In this document: positions 6,850 through 13,643 of the stretch, in pieces
How positions within the stretch are numbered: the stretch's first letter is position 1
Layout: each line of letters starts with the position of its first letter
Assembly: GCA_035690725.1 (NCBI GenBank)
Contig: DASSKF010000023.1
Span: 1 to 14,464, forward strand
Direction of reading: 5' to 3'
Length of the DNA stretch: 14,464 nucleotides
DNA from: DASSKF01 sp035690725
Lineage (GTDB): Bacteria; Actinomycetota; Actinomycetes; Actinomycetales; Dermatophilaceae
Program-made: the position numbers and the translations under genes
The notes under the pieces: model-generated
The model's input: the letters and a program-made list of their open reading frames with translations, nothing else
Databases searched by the model: none
Told to the model about the DNA's origin: nothing

Positions 6850-8163
6850 TCACTCGGCTCCCACGGGCTGCGGCTGCGGCGCAGCCAGGTCGACGCCGCG
6901 CCGGCCGCGGGTGTTCACGGCGAACATCAGCACCGCGGACAGGAACAGCGCCACTGCCATGAAGGTGTATGCCGCGCTGTTGCCGACGCCGCCCTGCAGC
7001 CACCCCACGACGTACGCCCCCAGGAAGCCGCCGAGGGCGCCGGCGCTGTTGACCAGCGCCATGGCCGCGCCGGAGACCTCCTGCGGCAGGAACTCCGGGA
7101 TGAGCGCGAAGTAGGGGCCGTAGGGGACGTACATGCAGGCACCGGCGAAGATCAGCACGACGTAGGAGATCCAGTAGTGGTGCGTCCCGAGCAGGATCGA
7201 CGCGACGAAGAGGACCGTGGCGGCCAGCAGGAACGGCCACACGAACTCGCGCCGGTTGCCGCTGCGGTCGGAGAAGCGCGAGGCGACGACCATGCCGATC
7301 GCGGCGAGGGCGTACGGCACGGCCGAGAGCCCGCCGATCAAGCCGATCCCGTTGTGCCGCAACGACTCGAGGATCGTGGGGAGCCAGAAGACGAACCCGT
7401 AGACGCCGATGCTCCACAGCAGGTACTGCAGCGACAGCACCACCACGTTGCGGGACCGGAGCGCCTGCAGGTAGCCGGTGGCGGCGCCGTGCAGGTCCTG
7501 CTGCTCCTGGCGCAGCCGGCCCAGGGTCTGCTGGCGCTCGTCCTCGTCGAGCCATGCCGCCTCCCGCGGCCAGTCCTGCACCATCGACCGGAAGACGAAG
7601 GCCCAGATGATGGCGGGGATGCCCTCGATGATGAACATCCACCGCCAGTCCGAGACGTGGATGATCCACCCGGACACCGCCGAGAGCCACATCACCGTGA
7701 CCGGGTTGCCCAGGATGAGGAAGGTGTTGGCCCGACCGCGCTCCGACCTGCTGAACCAGTGGGTCAGGAAGATGAGCATCGCGGGCATGATCGCCGCCTC
7801 GACGACACCGAGGAGGAAGCGGTCCACCATGAGCAGCCAGACCCAGGGGATGACGCCCTGCGCCGTGGCGAAGACGCCCCACAGGAGGACACACCAGAAG
7901 ATCAGCCGCCGAACGCTCTTGTTCTCGGCGTAGTGCGCGGCCGGGAGCTGGAACAGGAAGTAGCCCAGGAAGAACAGGGCGCCGAGCAGCGCGGAGGTGC
8001 CGGCAGTGATGCCGAGCTCCTCCTTGAGCCCTCCGGCGACCCCGATCGAGTAGTTCGAGCGGTCGAGGTAGGCGAGGCTGTAGGTGACGAAGACCAAGGG
8101 GATCAGCCGTTGCCACCGTGCACTGGTGGCCCAGCCGACCCGCTCCGCGCTCTGCACAGACAT
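6850..8163 (-). CDS. MFS transporter, anion:cation symporter (ACS) type
   Basis: This 437-residue integral membrane protein has about twelve hydrophobic segments and fits the ACS branch of the major facilitator superfamily, which imports organic anions such as sugar acids or aromatic acids with protons. Visible features are LDRSNYSIG after the first helix (33-41), the loop motif WFSRSERGRAN (136-146), the DWRWMFIIEG stretch (172-181) typical of this branch, and a central loop around 195-238. The ATG at 8163 has GGAGGT (8180-8175) 11 nt upstream. The frame stays open further upstream, but that part overlaps menD antisense and lacks membrane character. It is the first gene of a two-gene unit with the D-2-hydroxyacid dehydrogenase and is divergent from menD. 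The transported anion cannot be named from sequence. Confidence 0.92.
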   Translation of the reverse strand: MSVQSAERVGWATSARWQRLIPLVFVTYSLAYLDRSNYSIGVAGGLKEELGITAGTSALLGALFFLGYFLFQLPAAHYAENKSVRRLIFWCVLLWGVFATAQGVIPWVWLLMVDRFLLGVVEAAIMPAMLIFLTHWFSRSERGRANTFLILGNPVTVMWLSAVSGWIIHVSDWRWMFIIEGIPAIIWAFVFRSMVQDWPREAAWLDEDERQQTLGRLRQEQQDLHGAATGYLQALRSRNVVVLSLQYLLWSIGVYGFVFWLPTILESLRHNGIGLIGGLSAVPYALAAIGMVVASRFSDRSGNRREFVWPFLLAATVLFVASILLGTHHYWISYVVLIFAGACMYVPYGPYFALIPEFLPQEVSGAAMALVNSAGALGGFLGAYVVGWLQGGVGNSAAYTFMAVALFLSAVLMFAVNTRGRRGVDLAAPQPQPVGAE

Positions 8164-8268
8164 ACGGCCATCACACCTCCGCGCGGGGCTCGTCGCAGGT
8201 CGAGGGCGCGGGGGCCGGTCCGGTGGCCGTCGCCCGCTCGTCGAGCCCATGCGGCAGGATCGGGTGCC
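8164..8268. promoter_or_regulatory. Divergent intergenic region, MFS transporter / menD
   Basis: These 105 bp separate the start codons of two divergent genes and must hold both promoters. The only clear element is the GGAGGT ribosome binding site of the transporter on the minus strand (8180-8175). The menD side has only a weak AGGAT near 8256-8260. I did not find convincing -35/-10 pairs or an operator-like palindrome. Confidence 0.5.
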
Positions 8269-9993
8269 GTGAACCCCTCCACCGCGCTCGCCACCGTGCT
8301 CGTCGACGAGCTCGTCCGGCGCGGCGTGCGGGAGGCGGTGCTGTGCCCGGGCTCTCGTTCGGCGCCGTTCGCCTACGCGCTGCAGGAGGCCCACCGCGCG
8401 GGCCGGCTGCGGCTGCACGTCCGGGTCGACGAGCGGTCCGCCGGTTTCCTCGCGCTCGGCCTCGCGAAGGGCTCGGTGCCGGTGCCCGTCGTCACCACGA
8501 GCGGCACCGCCGTCGCGAACCTGCACCCGGCCGTGCTCGAGGCCCACCACGGCGGCGTGCCCCTGCTCGTGGTCTCCGCCGACCGCCCGCCAGAGCTGCG
8601 GGGCACCGGCGCCAACCAGACGACCGACCAGCTGAAACTCTTCGGCGACGCGGTGCGCTGGTTCCACGACCTCGGCGCGCCCGAGCGCCGCCCCGGGCAG
8701 AACGCGGTGTGGCGGTCGGTTGCCTGTCGTGCCTGGGACGCCGCAGTGGGCCTGCCGGCCGAGGGGGACGCCGGGCCGGTGCACCTCAACGTCGCGCTGC
8801 GCGACCCGCTCGTGCCGGACCCGGCAGGGGAGGAGTGGCCGGAGCCGCTGGACGGTCGGCCGGAGGGCCGCCCGTGGGTGGTCCGGGCTCCCAAGCAGGT
8901 CCGGCCCTTCCCGGTGGAGGCGTGCCCGCGCACCCTGGTCGTGCTCGGCGACCTGCCGCTCGACTGGATGTATGACGTCGTGGCCCACGTCGAGGACATC
9001 GGCTGGCCGGTGGTGGCCGAGCCGTTCGGGTGGTTCGACCGGTCCACCGTGGTCCCGCACGGACCGCTCGTCCTCACCGCGCAGGAGTGGCTGGACCGGC
9101 ACCTGCCCGAGCGGGTTCTCGTGGTCGGCCGGGTCACGCTGTCCCGGCCGGTGCAGGCGCTGCTGCGGCGGGAGGGGATCCGCGTCGAGGTGGTGGACTC
9201 CCGCCAGAGGTGGTCGGACCCCGGCCACGTGGCCGAACGCGTCTACCCGTTCGAGGCACTGCTGGCCACGGGCGGGCCCACCTCGGGGGAGGAACCGTGG
9301 CGGATCCGGCGGGCCGACGAGGAGTGGGCCGCGTCGTGGCGGGTCGCCGGGGACCGGGTGTACACCGCGGTGCAGAAGCTGGTCGACGACTCCTGGCCGT
9401 CCGGGCCGGCGGTCGCCGCAACGGTGCTTGCCGAGCTACCCACGGAGGCAACGCTGTTCGTCGGTTCCTCGAAGGCGGTGCGCGACCTCGACCACGCCAT
9501 GAGCCGGGACGTGGCGGACGACCTCCACGTCGTCGCCAACCGTGGGCTCGCCGGGATCGACGGGTGCGTGTCCACGGCGGCCGGCGTGGCGCTGGCACGT
9601 GGGCGGCCGGCATACGCGCTGATGGGCGACCTGACCTTCCTGCACGACACCAACGGCCTGCTCATCGGACCGCACGAGCCGCGCCCGGACCTGACGATCG
9701 TCGTCGTCAACGATGACGGCGGCGGGATCTTCACCACGCTCGAACCGGGCGCACCGGAGCGTGCCCGGGACTTCGAGCGGGTCTTCGGCACGCCGACCGG
9801 TGCGTCGATCGCGGATCTGTGCCGGGCCCACGGAGTGGCACACCAGCTGGTGACGTCGCGGGAGGCGCTGGCGCAGGCCGTGTCCGTGCGAACCAGCGGC
9901 CTGCGCGTGGTCGAGATCGCGGCGCCGCGGGCCGCTCACCGGGACCTCGACGCGCGGCTCCGGGAGGCGGCCGCCCGCGCCCTCCGCGACTGA
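8269..9993 (+). CDS. menD: 2-succinyl-5-enolpyruvyl-6-hydroxy-3-cyclohexene-1-carboxylate synthase MenD
   Basis: This 574-residue thiamine-diphosphate enzyme makes SEPHCHC from isochorismate and 2-oxoglutarate, the first committed step of classical menaquinone synthesis. The N-terminal signature LCPGSRSAPF is at residues 25-34, and the glutamate that activates the cofactor is in VRVDERSAGF (E55). The ThDP/Mg motif starts with GDL at 453-455 and runs through LHDTNGLL to NDDGGGIF (481-488), where many relatives have NN before the glycines. DRPPELRGTGANQT, typical of MenD, is also present. Length is normal for actinobacterial MenD. The GTG at 8269 is chosen because the conserved N-terminus begins at once (NPSTALATVLVDELVRRGV); the open frame upstream is antisense to the transporter. 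It converges on the acetyltransferase gene with a 4-nt gap. Confidence 0.97.
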   Translation: MNPSTALATVLVDELVRRGVREAVLCPGSRSAPFAYALQEAHRAGRLRLHVRVDERSAGFLALGLAKGSVPVPVVTTSGTAVANLHPAVLEAHHGGVPLLVVSADRPPELRGTGANQTTDQLKLFGDAVRWFHDLGAPERRPGQNAVWRSVACRAWDAAVGLPAEGDAGPVHLNVALRDPLVPDPAGEEWPEPLDGRPEGRPWVVRAPKQVRPFPVEACPRTLVVLGDLPLDWMYDVVAHVEDIGWPVVAEPFGWFDRSTVVPHGPLVLTAQEWLDRHLPERVLVVGRVTLSRPVQALLRREGIRVEVVDSRQRWSDPGHVAERVYPFEALLATGGPTSGEEPWRIRRADEEWAASWRVAGDRVYTAVQKLVDDSWPSGPAVAATVLAELPTEATLFVGSSKAVRDLDHAMSRDVADDLHVVANRGLAGIDGCVSTAAGVALARGRPAYALMGDLTFLHDTNGLLIGPHEPRPDLTIVVVNDDGGGIFTTLEPGAPERARDFERVFGTPTGASIADLCRAHGVAHQLVTSREALAQAVSVRTSGLRVVEIAAPRAAHRDLDARLREAAARALRD

Positions 9994-10000
9994 CGCGTCA
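9991..10000. other. 10-bp palindrome containing both convergent stop codons
   Basis: TGACGCGTCA is perfectly self-complementary: its first three bases are the menD TGA on the plus strand and its last three are the acetyltransferase TGA on the minus strand. Only CGCG separates the two stops, leaving no room for a conventional terminator between the genes, so transcripts from both sides probably overlap. Confidence 0.85.
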
Positions 10001-11308
10001 GAAGCCGATCGCGCCGATCGGCGCCACGTCCGCCTGCCACGCACGGGAGAGCTCCCGGATCGCACCGGTGCGCAGCTCCTCGGCCAGCCCGAGCGCCTGC
10101 TGGCCGGCCAGGGTCCGCCCACCGAGCCAGGCCGCGCCGAGCGGCGCCATCCCGACCCGCAGGTCAGCGTCGTCGTCGGTCCGCGCCAGCCGGCCCTGCC
10201 CGTCGCCGGAGGCGGTGAACCGCCACCGGCCGGCGTTCCAGGGGCACAGGTCGTCGGCGACCTCGAGCACGACGTCGCAGGGGGCGGCATACCCGCGCGC
10301 AGCCACGGCGCGGTCGAGGTCGACGAGGCGCACCCAGAGGCTGTCGAAGCTCTTCTGCTTCACGGCGCGCGGTCCTCCGGCCCACCACGTGATCGGCGAC
10401 CCGGTCCCGAGGCCGCGCACCGACACCGGGCCGGTGAGGTCGAAGTCGAGCATCCGCCGTCCCAGCGCCAGCAGCGACGCGGCATCGACCGCGAGGACCT
10501 CGTGCACCTGCACCCGCCCGTTCGGGTGACCATCCGTCCAGTCCGACTTCCGGTTGAAGACGGCGAAACCGGTGACCGTCCCCTCCCGCCGGGCGAACAT
10601 GATCTGCTCGGGCTCGGCCCCGCGTCGCCACTGCGGGATGTCGTGCATGCCCGCCCGCTCGACCTGCTCCGGGCGGGTCACCGCGCCGAGGGTGAGCGCG
10701 TCGTGGCGCAGCCGCACCTCGTGCCGCAGCTTGGCCGCCTCGTCGCTGTCGGACGGCTGGTACGCGGTCTCCACGGTGGCCGCGGAGTCGTCCACGGCCG
10801 GAGCGGTCAGGGTGGCCCCGCGGCTCAGCTCGACGGAGGTCTCGACACTGGCCACCCCGTAGCCGAAGCGTCCGTAGATGCCCACCTCGGCGGCGTGCAG
10901 GCCACTGAGCGGTGCCTCCGCGGACTCGTGCACCTCGTGCAGGTGGTGCCGCATCATGGCGGTGAGCACGCCGCGGCGCCGCTGGTCGGGGTGCACGCCG
11001 ACCCAGGTCAGGCCGGACATCGGCACCCGCGCGAGCCCACCGGCGGCTCCCGGTGCCGTCACCTGCATGTCGTATGACGAGTACACGCCACACAGCCGCT
11101 CCTCGCCTGCCGGTGCGCCCTCCGGGTCGCGTGTCGCGGCGAACGAGCGGGACCAGTCGAGCTCCGCGGTGAGCAGCTCGTCGCTGATCCCCTGGCGGTC
11201 GTCGAAGAACGCCGACTGGTCGACGGCGAGGAAGCGGGCGGCGTCCTGCTCGCGCACCGGGAGGATGCGGACGGCCGGGGCGTCGGACCGGGTGTCGCTG
11301 GAAGGCAT
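9998..11308 (-). CDS. Eis-like GNAT N-acetyltransferase with C-terminal SCP2-like domain
   Basis: This 436-residue protein matches the Eis family layout: an N-terminal GNAT domain, a second degenerate GNAT fold and a C-terminal sterol-carrier-like domain. The acetyl-CoA loop VHPDQRRRGVL is at residues 105-115. IYGRFGYG (144-151) corresponds to the stretch holding the Eis catalytic Tyr (here Y145). The chain ends in GAIGF; Eis also uses the carboxylate of a C-terminal Phe as catalytic base, so that feature appears kept. Eis proteins acetylate amines, including aminoglycosides and lysine side chains; the natural substrate here is unknown, so antibiotic resistance should not be assumed. The ATG at 11308 has GGGAG 12 nt upstream. 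It lies 51 bp downstream of menF on the same strand and may be co-transcribed with it. Confidence 0.9.
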   Translation of the reverse strand: MPSSDTRSDAPAVRILPVREQDAARFLAVDQSAFFDDRQGISDELLTAELDWSRSFAATRDPEGAPAGEERLCGVYSSYDMQVTAPGAAGGLARVPMSGLTWVGVHPDQRRRGVLTAMMRHHLHEVHESAEAPLSGLHAAEVGIYGRFGYGVASVETSVELSRGATLTAPAVDDSAATVETAYQPSDSDEAAKLRHEVRLRHDALTLGAVTRPEQVERAGMHDIPQWRRGAEPEQIMFARREGTVTGFAVFNRKSDWTDGHPNGRVQVHEVLAVDAASLLALGRRMLDFDLTGPVSVRGLGTGSPITWWAGGPRAVKQKSFDSLWVRLVDLDRAVAARGYAAPCDVVLEVADDLCPWNAGRWRFTASGDGQGRLARTDDDADLRVGMAPLGAAWLGGRTLAGQQALGLAEELRTGAIRELSRAWQADVAPIGAIGF

Positions 11309-11359
11309 GGGACCAGAGAACTCCCCGTGCCCGGCATACGCAACAGGTTTGCGGAGGTG

Positions 11360-12652
11360 TCAGGAGGGGGTGAGCGCGTCGCGCATCGGCACGAGCTTGG
11401 CCTCCGACTCCGCCAGCTCGGCCGCCGGGTCGGACCCGCTGACGATCCCGCAGCCGGCGAAGAGCCGCATCCGGTCCTGCCGCTCGTAGGACCCGCAGCG
11501 CAGCGCGATGCCCCACTCGCCGTCACCGGAGGCGTCCATCCACCCCACCGGGCCGGCGTAGCGGCCCCGGTCCATGCCCTCCAGCTCGCCGATCATCCGG
11601 CCGGCCACCTCACGCGGCGTGCCGCACACCGCCGCCGAGGGGTGCAGCCCGCCGGCGAGCGCCAGCGAGGTGGCGCCGTCCGCGAGCACCCCCGCGACGT
11701 CGGTGGCCAGGTGCATGACGTTGCGCAGGTGCAGCACGAACGGCGACTCCGGCGCGTTGAGGGAGGTGCAGTGCGGCCGCAGCGCGTCCGCCACCGAGCG
11801 CACCGCGTACTCGTGCTCCTCCAGGTCCTTGCTCGAGCGGGCGAGCGACGCGGCGAGCGCCAGGTCCCGCTCGTCGTCGCCGCTGCGGCGGATGGTGCCG
11901 GCCAGCACGCGCGAGGTCACCAGGCCCCGCTCGAGCCGCACCAGCATCTCGGGGGTCGCCCCCACCAGCCCGTCGACCGCGAAGACCCAGGTGTTCGCGT
12001 AGCGCCCGGCGAGCGCCTCGAGCAGCCAGCGCGGGTCGATCGGGTCACCGGCCCGCACCCGCAGGTCTCGCGCGAGCACGACCTTGTCCACCTCACCGGC
12101 GCCGATGCGCTCCACCGCGCTCGCGACCGCCGCCGCGTACGCGTCGTCCCCGAGGGCCCCGTCGGCGAACTCCACCCCGGCCGGCGCGGGCGGGGGCGTC
12201 GCACGGTTGGGCCGGTCCCGGGGAGGCAGATCGGTCCCGGCTCCCGTCGTGGTCACCCAGCAGCGCCCCTCCCGGCGGCCGACCATGACCTGCGGTATGA
12301 CGAGTGCTCCCCCCGCCGTCGAGGCGTCGGCGAACGCGAAGGAGCCGAACGCGACGGGGCCGGTGCCCGGCAGGCCCACCTCGTCCCGCACCACCGCGTG
12401 GCGCACCTGCTGCCGCCACCACTGCTCGGCCTCGGTGAAGCGGTCCGGCCCGGACGTCGTCAGCCAGCGGACGCGGCCCCACCCGACGATCCCGTCACCT
12501 CCGCGCACCCAGGCGCTGACCCGGCGGGGGTCGGCGTCCGGGGGCAGCAGGTCCAGCAGCGGGCCCGGGTCGGGGACCTCCACCGTCCGGGTGACCAGGG
12601 GGGGCGAGGGGGCTGCCCCCGCGGAGAGGGGCTCGGTCGGCTCGGAGGTCAC
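11360..12652 (-). CDS. menF: Isochorismate synthase MenF/EntC type
   Basis: This chorismate-utilising enzyme of 430 residues converts chorismate to isochorismate, which feeds MenD. Counting from GTG 12652, VDKVVLAR (188-195) has the lysine expected to activate water (K190). ATPEML (232-237), VLAGT (249-253) and KDLEEHEYAV (275-284) provide active-site and Mg-site residues. LHPSAAVCGTP (336-346), YAGPVGW (365-371) and AGCGIVSGSDP (399-409) complete the signature. The first 165 residues are the variable beta-rich part. An isochorismate synthase for siderophore or salicylate synthesis is possible on fold alone, but the neighbouring menD and menG support the menaquinone role. The open frame extends upstream as antisense to menG; the conserved protein begins after 12652. 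It is divergent from menG. Confidence 0.93.
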   Translation of the reverse strand: MTSEPTEPLSAGAAPSPPLVTRTVEVPDPGPLLDLLPPDADPRRVSAWVRGGDGIVGWGRVRWLTTSGPDRFTEAEQWWRQQVRHAVVRDEVGLPGTGPVAFGSFAFADASTAGGALVIPQVMVGRREGRCWVTTTGAGTDLPPRDRPNRATPPPAPAGVEFADGALGDDAYAAAVASAVERIGAGEVDKVVLARDLRVRAGDPIDPRWLLEALAGRYANTWVFAVDGLVGATPEMLVRLERGLVTSRVLAGTIRRSGDDERDLALAASLARSSKDLEEHEYAVRSVADALRPHCTSLNAPESPFVLHLRNVMHLATDVAGVLADGATSLALAGGLHPSAAVCGTPREVAGRMIGELEGMDRGRYAGPVGWMDASGDGEWGIALRCGSYERQDRMRLFAGCGIVSGSDPAAELAESEAKLVPMRDALTPS

Positions 12653-12666
12653 GAGCGGCAAGCCTA
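12653..12666 (-). promoter_or_regulatory. Candidate -10 box for leaderless menF
   Basis: Reading the minus strand, TAGGCT (12666-12661) fits TANNNT and ends 8 nt before the GTG at 12652. There is no Shine-Dalgarno sequence in front of this GTG, so a leaderless transcript is plausible. An alternative in-frame TTG at 12661-12659 overlaps this box. No clear -35 was found. Confidence 0.35.
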
Positions 12667-12715
12667 CGACGGAGGTGACCGACCGGCCCGTGGAGAGGGC
12701 ACGGCATACCGATCG

Positions 12716-12740
12716 TCGTCCCCGATCCTCGTCCCCGATC
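12716..12740. repeat. Short tandem direct repeat in the menF-menG intergenic region
   Basis: TCGTCCCCGATC occurs at 12716-12727 and again at 12729-12740, a perfect 12-bp repeat with a 13-bp period. The second copy overlaps the left arm of a longer-range inverted repeat. Confidence 0.6.
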
Positions 12741-12788
12741 ATTGCGACGAGATGAGCGCTGGAGCGTGCGGAACGCCACAATGATCGG
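12735..12788. promoter_or_regulatory. 10-bp perfect inverted repeat between divergent menF and menG, candidate operator
   Basis: CCGATCATTG (12735-12744) and CAATGATCGG (12779-12788) are exact reverse complements separated by 34 bp. They lie in the 180-bp gap between two divergent menaquinone genes, the left arm 83 bp from the menF start and the right arm 45 bp from the menG start. Arm spacing, centre to centre, is 44 bp, close to four helical turns, so two bound proteins could face the same side. No regulator family is recognised from the arm sequence. Confidence 0.4.
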
Positions 12789-12832
12789 CACCGTCGCCGG
12801 CGGGGCGGCGGCCGTGCGGGAGGATGGCGCCC

Positions 12833-13525
12833 ATGACGCGCGCCGGCCTGGACAAGCGACCACGCGAGGTGGCGGCGATGTTCGACGCCACCGCCGCGAA
12901 GTACGACCTGATGAACGACGTCATGACCTTCGGGCTGGACCGCCGCTGGCGCCGGCTGGTCCGCGACGCCGTCGAGGCGCGGCCGGGGGAGCGGCTGCTC
13001 GACATCGGGGCGGGCACCGGCACGAGCAGCGAGCCGTTCGCGGACGCGCGGGTGGACGTCGTCCCGGCCGACTTCTCCCTCGGGATGCTGCGACTCGGGC
13101 GGCACCGCCGCCCCGACCTGCCCTTCACGGCCGCCGACGCCACCCGGCTGCCCTTCGCGGACGCCTCGTTCGACGCGGTCACCATCTCGTTCGCGCTGCG
13201 CAACGTGACGGACGCCGGCGCGGCCCTGGAGGAGTTCCGCCGGGTGACCCGGCCCGGCGGGCGGCTCGTGGTCTGCGAGTTCAGCCAGCCCACCAACCGG
13301 GCGTTCCGCACCGTGTACAACGAGTACCTCATGCGGTCCTTCCCCCCGGTCGCCCGGCGGGTGAGCTCCAACCCGGAGTCCTACACCTACCTCGCCGAGT
13401 CGATCCGGGCGTGGCCCGACCAGGCCGCGCTCGCGCGGCGGCTGGCCGACGCCGGCTGGGCGGACGTCGCGTGGCGCAACGTCACCGGCGGCATCGTGGC
13501 CCTGCACCGGGCGCGACGCCCCTGA
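12833..13525 (+). CDS. menG: Demethylmenaquinone methyltransferase MenG/UbiE
   Basis: This 230-residue class I SAM-dependent methyltransferase adds the ring methyl in the final ring step of menaquinone synthesis. The UbiE signature regions are visible: AAMFDATAAKYDLMND (14-29) with the following GLDRRWR, motif I LLDIGAGTGTSS (55-66), LRNVTD (122-127), and RVTRPGGRLVVCEFS (137-151). The C-terminal YLAESI and the WRNVTGGIVALHRA ending also fit. ATG 12833 is preferred over in-frame ATG 12824: the ribosome binding site GGGAGG (12818-12823) touches the earlier ATG but is 9 nt from the later one, and the later start gives the usual MTRA.LDK beginning. It is divergent from menF and followed after 118 bp by menJ on the same strand. 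Confidence 0.95.
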   Translation: MTRAGLDKRPREVAAMFDATAAKYDLMNDVMTFGLDRRWRRLVRDAVEARPGERLLDIGAGTGTSSEPFADARVDVVPADFSLGMLRLGRHRRPDLPFTAADATRLPFADASFDAVTISFALRNVTDAGAALEEFRRVTRPGGRLVVCEFSQPTNRAFRTVYNEYLMRSFPPVARRVSSNPESYTYLAESIRAWPDQAALARRLADAGWADVAWRNVTGGIVALHRARRP

Positions 13526-13530
13526 TCCGA

Positions 13531-13547
13531 GGTGCCGCGCGGGCGCC
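13531..13547 (+). terminator. Short GC hairpin just after menG
   Basis: GGTGCC (13531-13536) pairs with GGCGCC (13542-13547) through six pairs including one G-U, with a 5-nt loop, starting 5 nt after the menG stop. There is no U-run. It could be a weak tail-less terminator separating menG from menJ, or simply chance in GC-rich sequence. Confidence 0.3.
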
Positions 13548-13609
13548 GGTGGGTAAGGATGGCCTAACTACGCCCCGTGCAGGCCGCGGCGTAGAGTTCG
13601 CTGACGAGT

Positions 13610-13627
13610 TCGTGAAGACGTTCACAA
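13610..13627. promoter_or_regulatory. Rex-like operator in the menJ upstream region
   Basis: The sequence TCGTGAAGACGTTCACAA matches the Rex consensus TTGTGAA-N4-TTCACAA at 13 of 14 fixed positions; the one mismatch is C for T at 13611. The core GTGAA (13612-13616) and TTCAC (13621-13625) are exact inverted arms. It ends 16 bp before the menJ start. A TANNNT-like TAGAGT at 13592-13597 lies just upstream, so a bound protein would sit over the likely transcription start, as a repressor would. Rex senses NADH/NAD+ and in Streptomyces controls cyd and nuo genes. The same bases also fit the CRP/GlxR pattern GTGA-N6-TCAC, so the regulator is not certain. Confidence 0.6.
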
Positions 13628-13643
13628 GGTGCAGAGGCGGGTC

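Noticed and set aside
5899..8268. A long plus-strand open frame running into menD, which would add about 790 residues to its N-terminus
   Set aside because: It is antisense to the dehydrogenase and transporter genes, is rich in low-complexity Arg/His/Gln/Asp stretches and lacks MenD similarity. MenD homology starts directly at the GTG at 8269. Antisense open frames are common in DNA this GC-rich.
8164..9228. Upstream extension of the MFS transporter frame on the minus strand
   Set aside because: It is antisense to menD and has no membrane segments. A ribosome binding site and the first transporter helix place the start at 8163.
10011..10024. 14-bp perfect palindrome near the end of the acetyltransferase gene
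   Set aside because: It encodes the conserved C-terminal residues of the protein and has no loop or U-run. Repeated GATCGGC codons explain it.
9998..11308. Aminoglycoside resistance gene
   Set aside because: The Eis-like fold is clear, but many Eis relatives in soil actinobacteria have unknown natural substrates, and nothing in the context suggests resistance.
12653..13507. Upstream extension of the menF frame on the minus strand
   Set aside because: It is antisense to menG and resembles no isochorismate synthase N-terminus; the family length is met from 12652.
13554..13572. DtxR/IdeR-type iron box before menJ (TAAGGATGGCCTAAC)
   Set aside because: Aligned to the 19-bp consensus, only about 11 positions match and the right half is poor, so I do not call it. 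It could be revisited if iron-dependent expression is seen.
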